A DNA stretch of 64,000 nt from Rhizoctonia solani (lineage: Eukaryota; Basidiomycota; Agaricomycetes; Cantharellales; Ceratobasidiaceae): contig NC_057376.1 in NCBI RefSeq assembly GCF_016906535.1, positions 1 through 64,000 of the forward strand. Direction: 5' to 3'. Shown here piece after piece: positions 35,638 through 48,445 of this stretch (positions within the stretch are counted from its first letter, which is position 1; every line of letters starts with the position of its first letter). Made by a program: the position numbers and the translations under genes. Under the pieces are notes generated by a model, which saw only the letters and a program-made list of their open reading frames with translations, searched no databases and was not told where the DNA came from.

Positions 35638-37756
35638 TCATGGAAGGTTAATATCCCGTCGCTTGACCCCCAGTACACATTCCAGTGGTTTCCTTAGGAA
35701 GCCTTCTCTAGTGTAGAGCTACAATCATATATCAGCAATTCGCCACTGCGAATAGTATGATTGATCCTACCTTTTGATTCGGTTGTGATAACTCAAACTC
35801 GTATCTGTGAAAGACCGAGGCAATAATAATCAAGAGTTCCATACTCGCTAAGTTCCGCCCAACACAAGCCCTAAATATGATGATACTGTTAGCTTGATTA
35901 AACAGGAGTAGTAACCCAGATTACCTTGGCCCGAAAGAGAATGGGTTGAATTCTTTTCCTACTTCGCGTTCAAACCACCTTTCTGGCCTGTAATCATTCG
36001 CATCATCTCCCCAGATCTCCTGGCTATGATGAATAGTATACGATGGGACGCTCAGTATTGTTCCCTCGTTGAAAGTTTCGCCGCATACTTCGAGAGTTGA
36101 TCCCTGCGGAATAACCCGAGGCAGCCCAATACCAGATGTACTATGAAGGCGAAGCCCTTCGTTTACGCATGCTTGTAGATAGGAGAGAGACTTGACATCG
36201 GCAAACCTAGCAGCAACATCCGACGGAGGAAGAGGCGGTATTCCGGATTGACTGGTTGACGGAGGGCTCGAAATTACTGGTTTGAGATTTTTATCAAGCT
36301 CGGCCTGAAGTTTGCGTTGGCATTCGGGATTGGCAGCTAGATAATATGCGATAGCACAGGATGAGCTGAGAGAGCTTTTGAGTACAAACGGTAAATCAAC
36401 TAATAGAGACCCTGCACTTACTTGCTTGTCGTGTCGCTCCCGGCGATGAGTTGGGTGAGCGCTTCAGCAGTGAGCTCCTCCCTACCCATTGGTGCACCAT
36501 TCTCATCCTTTCCCTGCATTAGCTTCTCTAATAAATCGGTCCGTTTCTTGCCTTTGGATAGTTTCTCATCGATTTCTTCCTCTTCTTCCAGGGGCTCGTC
36601 GGGCAAGCCGAATTTCAAGCGCCTCTCAACAGCGGCAATAGCCATTCCCGCAAGGCATTGTACGGCTGTGTTACCTCGAGAGAACCAAGGGACATACTTC
36701 ATAATAGGACGGATCCACATGGGAAGTACACCCATGCTCGCAGAATAATCTCCTCGGTCGTTCAAGACTTGGACTGCCGGCACATATTTGACTTCGGCCT
36801 TTTCGCCAGCATGTTCCATCATAGGCGCAATGTCTTTCTGAGCAGCAATCATACCGAAAGGAGCCCCAAACGCAAGATCTCCGATGATATCGAATGCCAA
36901 AAAGTTGAAATCTATGATATGGGTGCACACTTTAGCATCAGCCCAATCTTCATAGAGCTGTATGACGTACGTGGAAGAACGTCGAACCACGACTTTCCGT
37001 TATGAGCATCAGGCAGCTCGCCTGCAGTTGCACGAGCACACCGCATATCCCACTGTGCACAAAATGCTCGGACATGGCGCCGCACATGGGGCTCAAACAG
37101 AAGTACGTTCTGCTGACTGAAGATATGGGATACAAGCTTGCGCTTTCCTAAAGGAAATAATTATCTTAGCTGAGCTTTTAACCATTGGTCAGCTTAAATA
37201 CTTACGAGTATGTGCCGCCCGGTCCCGAGTATTAAATAGGCCCGGGCGAATGCTGACAAATGCATCGTAAAACTCGGTTTTAAGCGTGCCATTGCCGTGA
37301 GCATATACAACCTAATGCAGGCAATGGTGAACAAAGAACTGGGTTACGGAGATTATCGGATATACCTCTAGTGCCTTTGGATCAGCTATACTGATATGGT
37401 TTGGGGCAATTCGAACCACCTTCCCTGTTGAGAATGGGGACTACATTTTGTATGTATGCTCCGCTGATCTCGATAATACTTACCATATCTTTGGTGTAAT
37501 TCATGAACGACCTGGCTTCTGTCCCCCTGGATGCAACGTAGGCGAGCCACACATTAGATAGCGCTGCCAATTTAGGCCCAGCAATTGTGTTTCGACGCAA
37601 GCCATGTGGATCTGTTAGGTATGGAATAAATACATAGGCAGCCTATGTTACAGGAGAATGATCAGCCTCAAAACCCGAAAAGGTTGGGAGGCAACGTACC
37701 AAGGTACCAAAGACGCCAATGACATAATAGTGGGCGGGGATATTATAATCGAGCAT
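35638..37756 (-). CDS. Cytochrome P450, CYP53-like, copy 2, with one frame break
   Basis: Same exon plan as copy 1. ATG at 37756 (MLDYNIPAHYYVIGVFG), stop at 35638-35640. Shared marks: LAFDIIGDLAFGAPFGM, I-helix AGSDTTSK, ERWFE, and FSFGPR joined across an intron to ACVGRNLA, then a last exon ending in KRRD. Relative to copy 1, exon 2 is one base short: the five-G run at 37523-37527 (minus strand) sits where the frame changes, and the conserved VHELHQRYG is encoded in the shifted frame just before the donor. Either a young pseudogene or a missing base in the assembly. TATATAAAA lies about 80 nt upstream of the start. Confidence 0.85.
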
Positions 37757-38475
37757 TGTATAAAAGGCGAGTTGAGCGAGCAGCTGGTCGGGGTACACAG
37801 TCGAAGTTTAACGCAAGCACAAAGACTACTAGTATTTTATATATTAGTCTTCCGTTGCGTTCATCAATGCAGTATTTGCTTCCTTGCAGAAGTACCTAAG
37901 ATCCGTCCGTACTCGGGCCGACACCAGTCGAATTGACCAGAAAATTATGTGCCAATCCACATAGCAATGTCCGAATCTGTAAACATGTTGATGCCGAGTC
38001 TTGAGAACCTACTGAAATGCTTAAAAACGCTGACATATTGACGTATAGTTGGAATTTTGTCTCACAGCCGGATCATCGTTGGGCTTCTAGAAGCTGCTTG
38101 ACGGCCGAGTTAGACAACTTACTAAAATGGTATATTTTCGGAGAAAGTACTCATAGATCGTCACATGGAGATCTTAGTCCATCCAGGTTTATCTCGAAGT
38201 ATCTGAGATGTACGGAGAGCTGGAAACGTTCCTTCGTGGTACCAGCATGTTAGAATTGCTATGAGGAATAAGGTCATCCTCAAATAAGCTCGGCTTATGT
38301 CATCTCACTACTTCTGAGTCCCGACCTCGGGTTACGACGACACCAATCAGTTTGAAGTGACCTCAGATCTAGTGTATAAGACTCTTAATAAACTTGAGGA
38401 GGCGCTCCCAGCGATTCTGATTTTGTTGCTTGTTAATAAGCGCTAATTTCTATCATTTGGAGAATATCCAAAGTA
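37757..38475. other. Intergenic, divergent promoters
   Basis: Spacer between P450 copy 2 and the 2H-phosphoesterase gene. TATA element at 37835-37843 for the P450. No coding signal. Confidence 0.55.
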
Positions 38476-39548
38476 ATGGAGACCGCTGGACACGCCGGTT
38501 ATCATCTAGGCCAAGGAGGGAATCGAGGAAATTCCAAGAGATCCTGGAGAGGGCGTGGTGGAACAGACAGGTCTACGCAGGCAAGAGAGAGGCCAACCCA
38601 TTGTAAGTCCATGGTTGCTTAGGGCCATGCCTCGCAAATTGACACGCTTTTCTAGTTATTAGTGTACCATTGGTGCGTCACCAGAGAAATCTTTGTACCA
38701 AATTTAGCTGATACAAGATGATGGAATCATAGGACCATATATCTTCATTTACTACACAAATTTCTCAATTTACAGATAGCCTCTTGGCTGTCTCGCCACC
38801 TATTGCCGGACTGGATAGTTCGATCGTGGTTTCTCCCAGTCGGTTACATTTGACACTTGGTGTAATGAACTTGACCGTGGGGGAAAATGAATCGAGCCTA
38901 CCGGAGACAAATTCGTCACAAGGTGAAACTGATACCAAAACATATCGAAAAACGGTTGCGGATGCTCTCAGTCTACTACATTCCCTCAAACCTTACGTCG
39001 AATCGACTCTGCAGGGCCAACCTCTACAACTCTGTTTAGACGAGCTCGATGTTATGCAACGTTCTCCATCGGGTGAGGCAGATGTTATGTACTTTGGGCC
39101 GGCATCTACCAGCCCGAAAGCGACAGCTCACTTGCGGAGTGTAAGTGTATTAGGTAAGCAGATATAGTAGTGCAGAACATCTGGCACTCACTTTGACAAT
39201 AGCGACGATAAATAAAAGGTTCATAGAAGAGGGGTTCATAACAGAAACGAGGCCGCTGAAGGTATGGACTACTAACTCGCGCATATATCTGTATGCCTAA
39301 CTCTCGATCTCAAGTTGCACTGCACTGTAATAAATACATCATACCGCAAATCCGCACAGAGGAATAGTCGCCAGCGCACACCATTTTCTATGACTCAAAT
39401 TGAGGAGTCAATAAGTCAAAACCCACATGCCCTCGGAACGCTCCTTTCTCCCGAAGAGCTTTTGGATGTGCGAGAACTCAATATTTGTAGAATGGGATCA
39501 CGCGACAAGTTTGGTAGGTATGTCCGGGTTGGTGGGATAGAATGGTAA
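38476..39548 (+). CDS. ASCC1/AKAP7-like 2H phosphoesterase
   Basis: Five exons: 38476-38602, 38656-38694, 38776-39153, 39203-39261, 39315-39548; 278 aa, all phases close. The N-terminus is short and Gly/Arg-rich (WRGRGG). The AKAP7-NLS / 2'-5' RNA ligase-like fold follows: THFISVPL, IAGLDSSIVVSPSRLHLTLGVM with His80-x-Thr82, and the second motif LHCTVI with His203-x-Thr205, then SPEELLDVRELNICRMG. The two H-x-T motifs form the active site of 2H phosphoesterases, which act on RNA 2',3'-ends; in animals ASCC1 works in the activating signal cointegrator complex. Exon 2 (39 nt) and its weak GTACCA donor are the least certain part. It ends 37 bp from the HEM14 stop, tail-to-tail. Confidence 0.88.
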
Positions 39549-39585
39549 TACATTTCATTGTATAATAAAATACAAGTAATGAAAG

Positions 39586-41178
39586 TTAGCCACCACTTTG
39601 AAGCCTTCGCGCAATATTGATCGATGCTGCACGCCCGTCCCGAACACAATCTCCAAGGCTAACCCCCCCAACGCCCGATCCAATGATTTCTAAACTCCCA
39701 GCCCATTCCTGTTGCACGGCCTCACGTAAAGTGGAGATCCGTTCGAGGTGACCAACAAGTGGAGTTGGGATACAATCATGGTGAATATGGTAACGATGAA
39801 CAATTGGTTCCGGTAGACGTTCGTGGCCGAGATGTCTTGAAAGAAGGGACAGGATATACTCCATAGATAACTGTGTAGATCGAATCGGGAAAGGACCGCC
39901 AAGCATCAAAGTTAAAACCGTTGGTTTATGAATAGATACTGTGGCCGAATCAAAAACGCAACCGAGAACAGGATTGTCTGCGGAATCGTAACCAGCCTCG
40001 GGGCGGGGAACAAGATAGCCAAAGCCAGGGGGGTGAATCGGAAATTGGCCAGGTGAGAAAACCATATTTACCACATGGACAGTGCTATAGGGACTGGTGC
40101 CCATATCCAGTACTTGACGCAGAGATGAGATAATGTTGGAGATTCGGGAAAGCGGAAGAGTCGAGACGAGGTGAGAAACTTTTACTTCTCCCGTAGAGGT
40201 TTCCAACTGGTTAAAATAGATTCAGCTGGATAAAATATGCTTGAAACTATAATGCTCACCACTATATCACCGTCTTCAGAACGTTTGGCGGCGTGGACGG
40301 AGCTACCTGCCCGAACTTCAACCCTGGGGTCATTCCTCAACCAACCCTCAAGAGACTGAACGATCCTCCCCATTCCACCTTTGAAAGTGTACACGCTAAT
40401 CCCTTTCATGATCTCAGGTGTCCTTCCCAATTCATACTCGGATTCGAGATGAGGTGGCCTTATCGTCCTCGAAGTATTCCTCTGATGACGCTGCCTCCAC
40501 CTCGGTCTTCGGCATCCCAAACTGATCCAAAAGCAGCACGCATACTGAGTTTACGTGAGTCAGCGGCATATATCCCATGAATAAGTGAGCTACCAAAACG
40601 GCGAGCGAACTCAGGACCGAAGCGTCGTGAAATAAATTGGTCAAACGATTCATCAGTTAGACCCAATGGTCGATTTGAGGATTTGAAGGGCTCTGCTAGT
40701 ACAGACGGCAACAAGCTACCGAGAGACCGACGCTTTGATATTTGAGAGCTTAACAAAGAGAGAATGCTGGATGGTAGGCGTGTCAAACCGGTTTCAGGAA
40801 AGTATACGAAGCGATTGCGCGCAGCGGGATGAGAATTTTGGATGAGAACAAGGGCCGGCTCCAAATCGAGCAAATGTATCTAGAGTATATTAGAAATAAA
40901 TCGGTAGTTTTGGGATGTTCTCACAAGCTCGAGCATCTCTAGGCTACGTGGCCTGAGGTGCGGGGCCCAGCCTCGAGAACAACAGAGTGGGTTCCCGAGG
41001 CATTGTTAGAGGGTGCTGATAATTCAACAGACTCGCTTTTGATCCATCCGCCAAGCCGTTTGTTTTTCTCGAATAGAATAACATTCACAGGAAACGAAGG
41101 TGGGAGACGACGAACAAGATGAAAGGCTGTAGCTAGGCCGGATATGCCTCCTCCAAGCACTCCAATCGCTGTCGTCAT
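39586..41178 (-). CDS. HEM14: Protoporphyrinogen oxidase, with two frame breaks
   Basis: ATG at 41178, stop at 39586-39588. N-terminal FAD-binding motif IGVLGGGISGLATA, then RLGGW, EAGPRT, SSLIHGIYAADSRKLSMR, KGGMGRIVQSL and the C-terminal GVSLGDCVRDGR, all typical of PPOX. The enzyme oxidises protoporphyrinogen IX to protoporphyrin IX, the next-to-last step of heme synthesis, at the inner mitochondrial membrane. The frame is broken twice without any possible GT-AG intron: near 40967-40969 (after EAGPRT) and near 40457-40472 (after GGSVIRGILRGR). Both are consistent with one missing base. Because PPOX is normally essential, an assembly error or a second intact allele is likelier than true loss. 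Introns at 40924-40880 and near 40261-40208. Confidence 0.88.
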
Positions 41179-41316
41179 CAACCACGAAAATGTAATCCAA
41201 AAAGATCTTGGTGTCCACGTGATATGGGATGAATATAAGATAACAAAGTCCCGAAGCGCGACCGCGAGTCTGACCACAGTAATCGGGCGCTACTAATTTC
41301 GTTTATTGAGTCTATA

Positions 41317-41514
41317 TCATTTGCTCTGCGTCTCTTTACTGCGGTTCCCCAGCATAGTCTTCGCAGTAGGAAGTTTGAGGTTCTTGGCGTTCTGAACCAA
41401 ACGAGTTCCCGAAGGGACCCTCTTCACGTGGATCTTGTCGCTCTTACCTCGCAAGAACAAGAAGTAAATGGTTGATACATGTGTAGTGGTTGCTATTAAT
41501 AGTCGCACCCGCAT
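41317..41514 (-). CDS. Small basic ORF, 65 aa, unknown
   Basis: ATG at 41514, TGA at 41317-41319, AATAAA just downstream of the stop. The first ~22 residues are hydrophobic (RLLIATTTHVSTIYFLFL), the rest is Lys/Arg-rich (GKSDKIHVKRVPSGTRLV, NAKNLKLPTAKTM). The second half looks like a real coding exon by composition. A GTAAGA inside the frame (after FLFLR) may be an intron donor read in reverse context, so the true first exon could lie elsewhere. I do not recognise the family; a small organellar or ribosome-associated protein is possible. It lies 138 bp upstream of HEM14 on the same strand. Confidence 0.4.
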   Translation of the reverse strand: MRVRLLIATTTHVSTIYFLFLRGKSDKIHVKRVPSGTRLVQNAKNLKLPTAKTMLGNRSKETQSK

Positions 41515-42010
41515 CACACGTGATCGACATCGGCATGCTCAGGAAGGAAGGTAGCTTATATATGACATCCCTTCATTGATCAAAAGATTGCAGAAGACAA
41601 TAAACCGATCGGTATATACTCATAACGAAGGCGTAATCTTCGAGGTGGTGAACAAGCGTTATAGGAGGGGGGTCGAAGATGCATTGCAACTGTGTCTTCA
41701 TTCCTTGGGACAGGCACTAGTGATTGTACCAAACCTGTATCTCCCATTGCAGATTGTACGGCATCCTAAGCTCGATGATTCAACCACGAGACCGAAAGTC
41801 TCATTCCGGGCGAAGAATGAAGGTATTAATGTCGGCCCGCTCAAGGTCATCTGCTCACTATCCAGGCTCAAGGGTGGTGTGGCGCTGCCTAGCGGGCCGC
41901 GTCATTATATCAATATATGCAACTTCCCATAGACCTACACGCACATATAAAGCGTCTGGATTGTGCTACAAAAACTACACCATTAGTCGACTGCCTACTC
42001 TCTGCTCAGC
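41515..42010. promoter_or_regulatory. Intergenic with pectate lyase promoter
   Basis: Starts with ATCACACGTGATCG at 41513-41526, a 14-mer repeated at 47336-47349. CATATAAAG at about 41943-41951 is a TATA box some 60 nt upstream of the pectate lyase ATG. The open frame 41576-41932 lacks an ATG and is not a gene. Confidence 0.5.
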
Positions 42011-43238
42011 ATGAAGTTCACGGCATCTGCGCTCGCTCTTATTACTGGCCTCGGAGTTGTTTCTGCCAACCCCCTTCTCCAAAAACGGGCCTCAGCGAGC
42101 GATAGCGCACCTCTAGGCTATGCTACACTCAGCGGAGGGTAGGATCCTACGTGTAGCGCTCGGAGTAGCTGGATTACTAAATCTATTTGAACATAGTACC
42201 ACTGGTGGTGGATCAGCGACTCCCGTCACTGTGACCACCCTCGACGAGCTGAAGGCAGCGGTGACTGGCAACAGTGCCAAGGTTATTATTATCTCTGGCT
42301 CCATCACCGGTAACGAGGTGGTCAAAGTTGGATCCAACACGTCTGTTCTAGGAAAATCAGGTGCTGGTAGGTTACTGCTTAAAGTTGCGTTTAGACAAAT
42401 TACTAATAAAACATTAGCTTTGAATGGTGTCGGTTTGCGCGTCCTTGACGTTTCAAATGTCATCATCCGTAATCTCAAGGTATACAAACGAGACTTTGTT
42501 ACGGAACTACTGAGGTTAAACGAGCGTAAAAAATAGATCAGCAAGGTACTTGCCGACGCTGGAGATGCGATTGGCGTGCAAGCTGCCAACCGTGTGTGGA
42601 TCGACTCCCTTGAGCTCTGGTCCGACAAGGACCACAACAAAGACTATTATGACGGCCTTCTTGATATTACTCATGGTTGCTACGCCGTTACCGTGACCAA
42701 CAGCTACCTGCATGATCACTGGAAGGCCTCTCTCGTGGGACACTCTGATAATAACAAGAGCGAAGACCTCGGGATTCAAGTTACCTATGCATACAACAAG
42801 TGGCAGAACTTGAACTCACGCACTCCCTCTTTCCGCTTCGGCCACGGTCACATCTTCAATAACTAGTACGTTAATGGAGCTTTAACATTAACCATGAGCT
42901 AATTAATGGGTAAAATAATAAATAGTTTCCTGAACAACCAAGACGGTATCAACACCCGCGTCGGTGCAGAGCTGCTCGTTCAAAACAACATCTGGGAAGG
43001 TTGCAAGAACTCTGTTTACAGTACCGATAATGGCTATGCTAACCTCAGTGGGAATGACTATGGCGGAAAAGCCGCCACTGCCTTAACCAGTAAGTGTACA
43101 TAACACATAGGAGAAGCCCTTATCTGACGCATCCTTGTAGCTACTTGGAGCTCAGTTGGCTATGGCTACAATCTAAAGGATGCAAGCGAGGTTAAGGGCT
43201 ATGTAGAATCCGTGGCTGGTGCCAAGCTCTCGTTCTAA
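42011..43238 (+). CDS. Secreted pectate lyase (polysaccharide lyase family 1)
   Basis: Six exons: 42011-42138, 42197-42366, 42418-42479, 42537-42865, 42926-43089, 43141-43238; 316 aa, all phases close. Signal peptide MKFTASALALITGLGVVSA. PL1 marks: LDELKAAVTG near the start of the parallel beta-helix, VIIRNLK, WIDSLELWSDKDHNKDYYDG with the Ca2+-binding acidic residues, YLHDHWKASLVGH and FRFGHGHIFNN with the catalytic-site Arg. It cuts de-esterified pectin by Ca2+-dependent beta-elimination outside the cell, so it softens plant cell walls. A TATA box near 41946 and the signal peptide suggest inducible expression. Nothing is broken. Confidence 0.95.
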
Positions 43239-43567
43239 ATCTCTATTGTAGCATAGTTTGTATGTGATCACGATAGTATGCTCTTGAATTCGATGTTTGT
43301 TCCAAATCAAAATACCCTGCACAAAATTCTGTGGACGAAGGACTGGATTGTAGACTTGCATCCAGTGTCTAGTTCTGGGCTAAGGTTAATGACCGAGTGC
43401 TGAGGTCAAGCCTAAAGTCATCGAATGTTGCATATACTTGATCATGAAAGCCGATTACTACCACAAGCATTAATAAACAAAGGTTCAAGGCAAAGCAAAA
43501 TACAAAATATACAGGATACACGCGTTGGAAAGGGGGGGGGGCGGAAGCGCAACTAAAGTCCAGTTAA
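43239..43567. other. Convergent 3' flanks
   Basis: Short spacer between pectate lyase and HIR1 stops; a run of ten G at about 43532-43541. No gene. Confidence 0.6.
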
Positions 43568-46500
43568 TCAATAATCCTCTTTTTCGTTTGCTTTTTTCAA
43601 TACTTCCTGATAGTCTTGACCGAGTTTGGCGAGCGTCTTGCTTCGCGCTACAGTCTGCATGAGTACTTGCTGTGCCGGGTGAGTGATGTTACTAACCAAA
43701 TATACCCAAGACATCTTTCAATAGGTCGCGCTTGTTCATATTCAGCACCGCCGGCTGCCATTTCTCTTCACGGCCGGGCCGGTAATACATCGGTCCAGAA
43801 AGCTCTTTAATAAGTTCTTCTGCTTTAGATCGGAAGCCCTCGTCGGCCAATCGCTTGGCATATAGTAATAGAGCTTGCTTGTACTCTGCTGGGCTATCCA
43901 GCAGCTGGGCGGCAGCAAGTCTCGATTCCAGGTGGCCTATCCCAGGGTCCATCAATCAAGTACACTATGCCGTAAAGCCAAACTTACCAAGAGTCAACGC
44001 AGAGTTCCACCACTGTGGACGGCGAATCGCACTGGTATCTCCGTCCTGACCTCGGATATCCGTGAGTGCAACTTCCATATTTGCTAGTACACCCCGGGCC
44101 GAGCTGGGTCCTCGTTGACGACCTGTCCAAGAATCGCTACCGTCTGCCCAACGGGGTTCGCTTACTCGTGTCCAACTCATAAGCGATGCGTCGTAGGAGA
44201 CTGCGATTCCGGAAGATAGCAGAATCAGGTGGGAGCCGTTGGGTCGGAGCTGAACCGAGTCGATGGAGGTATCGGTGGGGAGAAGAGCGAGGACAGAGGT
44301 CGGAGGGAAAAGGGCCGAGGCGGTCCGTACGTTCCTATTGACGGAATGAGATACGCAACCACAAATAAGATAGACTACTTGCCAAGAATAAACCATTCCG
44401 GTAGCAGATATGGCAAGAAGAAATGCTTGGACGCTTCAAGATGAGAACAGGGCGAATCAAGTAAAACAGTCGACATGGCCCTGGGGGATTATTAGATCAC
44501 GCTTACGGCTTTGCAAGGTCAACTTACCGTCGTCCGGTATTCGTATAAAAGTTGATTGCGCCGTCCTCCAATGCTACAGCAACAAAATTGATCGTGGCAA
44601 CCACCTGGAGTGCCGCGCCAGGCAAGTAATCCAACCAACACGTCTCCGATTTTCGATAGTAATTAATCTCGGTCGGCTTCTCCACTACATAGAAAGTTGA
44701 TTAATTTTCCCACCCGCATCGAGCAAAACAAACCCTTACTCACCACTCTCGGCGTTCTTGATCTCCACAGTATCAGAATCTTTATCCGATCCTTCGACCT
44801 TACAACTCAACGAACTCTTGACGCTCGGAACATCCAATACTCTCGCTCCTACGATAACCGCATTCCCGTCGCCCGAGGCCGGCCGAAGTTCTCGAACCGG
44901 TCCGGCGGGCTCGCGCTTCCGGTCCCCGCCAAGCGTACGCGGCTTGAGGTTCACCTTGGTCGCGTTCTCGCCCTTGGGTCCCCACGCGTCGATCGGAACG
45001 GACATGTCATGATCACCATCGGCGTCAACACTCTGCGAAAAGGGCAAAGCTGGAGCGTTGGAGAATGTATTGGATGAAGAATTCGGAGCTGTATTTGGCA
45101 CAGTCGGGACTCTCATTGCCGATGCAGAAGGTATATCCGACGATGCACTCTGGAGAGTAGAGGACGCTGTGGGAATCGCAGGAGCCGGCGTGGCAAGTAT
45201 CCCACTCCCCGATGAATTCAAGTGACCAATCAGACTGGGCTTGATACGGCGTCTGCCGTCTTTTGTGATCGTCACTTGCTGCTGTCCAGGCACGTAGGTC
45301 TCCAGTGTTCCGTTTGTGGACGGTTGCTGTTGCTTTTGCTGTTGGACTGGTTGTTGAGCCTGTTGAGCTCGTTCGAACGCTTCTTTCTGTCTCTGTTGCT
45401 CGGCTCTAATCTCTGCGTTCTGCTCGTGGAATCCGAATTTCTTGAGGTATTCGTCCTGAACCGAGTGGGGAACGATTCCCTCCAGCTCAGCCTCTTCAAA
45501 GTGAAACGTTGCGACTGTTCCGTCAGAGGAACACGAGTAGAGGGTCAACCCGTCCCATGACCTGAGATAAACGTTGCATCAATAATGCGATCAGAAACGC
45601 CATGAGGCGTGATCTCACCATGCTAGATCCATGATCGGACGATCGAAAACTTCTCGAGCCACTACTAACGGCCGAGCATGCTTGGTCTGCCAAACAGAGA
45701 CCGATTGGTCGTCCGCACCCAGAGCGACGACGCTACAAATGTTAGATGTAGTGGCTGCTGCGTTGGCATTCCGAAGGAATATGTGCGGATTGTATGCCTG
45801 AGAAGTTACGTGACAAAGATTGATGTGGGGCAAGAAGGGATACAACGTACCGCGACTTCGACAGTGTTTTCATGACCCACTAGATTGATATCACTCTTCC
45901 ATTGATTACGCTCAATGACCGCCGCGACAAATACATAACCATTATTATTCATCGCATTTGACGCGGTGATGTGCGCGCCATCTGGGGACCAACTGCGTCG
46001 CCATCAACAAAAACCGAAAGGGATGCAAGCATAGGGGACCAACCTCAATCGACGGAAGAACGTGCTCCCAGGAGAATCCTCAAAAGGTTTAGTAATAGTC
46101 GCTTCTACTCCCCAATCGGTTGTCCGCCAGACTTTCACAGATTTGTCGTCTGACTGTTGCGAAGCTAAGCCAGATGTCAAGCGAGAGGAGAAATAACGTA
46201 CCTGAGTAGCTAGGAACTGTCCCACAGGGTCCCATGTAACTCCTTTAACAAACCCCTGGTGTCCATCGAGCTTAATAAGTGGATCTGCAGCCGGTTCGTC
46301 AGGAGTGTGCGTAACACGAGGTAAGTGCACGCACTCACCAAGGTTGTATCCGCTCCAGATAATCACAAGCGAATCTAGACCGACGGAGGCGAGGTATCGG
46401 TCTTCAGGGGCCCAGGCGAGGTCAGTAACGTCTAAATTAAGTGATAGATTAGTTGTTGTTGTTCTGCCGGCAGGAATGGAGTGAAACTTGCCACTTTCGT

Positions 46501-47274
46501 GACCAGGTAATCGCTTCAACGCCTTCCATCCTTCAATGTTGACTTCGTCGGATCCGAAAACGCGACCACCACCATTTCTGTGAATCGAGTTAGAGTTTCG
46601 GAAGTAACAACAAAGGGGTTCTGCAAAAAAATGCTCACGGGTCCAAATCCCAGATCATAACAATTGTATCGTCAGAGCCAGATGCAAGCCATTTGCCTGA
46701 ATGAGACCATCGGGTGACCAGTACAGGGCCTGCAAAAGTGCCAAATATTGCGAACAATGATAGTTTGATCGAAAGTAGATAAATTGAGTCGTAAGGAAAC
46801 GCAGTTTAAATTTGTGCGGTTTGAGGCCGAGGAAATGAAGGCCAGTAGGGGTAACAGCAAGTTTAGCGAGTGCAATATTTCCATCGAAAACGAGCATCAC
46901 GCGGTTGAGTTATCAGATACACTTAGAGATGAGGAAGAGACATGCATACCAGAGTGCATTCCCAGGGTACATAGAATCCTATTCGTCGCCGTCTCCTCCG
47001 CCTCCTTGTTAAGAATAGGTTTGGTCGCCCATATTCGCACCTTGGCATCTAAAGACAGTAGTGTTCCAGTAGCTTGATTAGAGCAAGGTAAACTATGACT
47101 GCTCACCGAGACCTCCCGTTGCTACGCGGCTGCCGTCTGGGTGCACATGAATGGTAAATATTGGCAACCGTTTCTTATTTATAGGATCTGTGGGGTGGTA
47201 TATAATTTAAAGTATATAATCAGATATGATTGCGTACCCTCATGCTTAATCCAAGCAGGCTTGACGAGCCTCAT
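43568..47274 (-). CDS. HIR1: Histone chaperone HIR1/HIRA
   Basis: Many exons; ATG at 47274 (MRLVKPAWIKHE), stop at 43568-43570. N-terminal WD40 propeller: IFTIHVHPDGSRVATGG, DAKVRIWATKPIL, GKWLASGSDDTIVMIWDLD, LAWAPEDRYLASVGLDSLVIIW, GADDQSVSVW, LYSCSSDGTVATFHF. Then a Gln-rich linker, the B-domain motif DGRRRIKPSLIG that binds ASF1, and a C-terminal Hira domain (AAAQLLDSPAEYKQALLLYAKR, FARSKTLAKLG). It deposits H3-H4 outside replication and represses histone genes. Oddities: the intron at 46949-46730 is 220 nt, far above its neighbours; the intron at 44382-44335 starts with GC (GCAAGT); and one base is missing near 44413-44424. It shares a 293-bp promoter with the ARF gene. Confidence 0.93.
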
Positions 47275-47567
47275 TCCGTCGTGTCAAGAACAAATGTGGG
47301 CGGCGTGGTCAAGAATGGTGTGGGAGGCGTGGTAAATCACACGTGATCGTAAGCGCCGTATACGGGTGTTGTGGCACGTGTTGGGGGAAGCTCGCCAGAC
47401 CCCCTCTTCCTGGCTCGGCTTCAAGTGCGCTGTAATCCCAATCCCAACTTTCTCAACACTCTTTTGGCGCCCTTATCCTTTTATCATCACCCTACCACCA
47501 CCCGCCACTGCCCGAACGTTCTTCTCTCCTCTGCCACTGATTTTCTCCCCACTTTGATCTCGTAAAC
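47275..47567. promoter_or_regulatory. Bidirectional promoter HIR1 / ARF6
   Basis: 293 bp between two divergent ATGs. Contains CACGTG at 47340-47345 (within ATCACACGTGATCG) and again at 47375-47380. The second half is C-rich (CCCTACCACCACCCGCC), as in many fungal leader regions. Confidence 0.55.

Positions 47568-48445
<878 letters not shown>

Noticed and set aside
41576..41932. 118-codon frame upstream of the pectate lyase
   Set aside because: Begins with TTG, no ATG in a useful place, and covers the pectate lyase promoter.
46672..46884. 70-codon frame inside HIR1
   Set aside because: Lies mainly in the 220-nt intron and overlaps a WD40 exon in the wrong frame.
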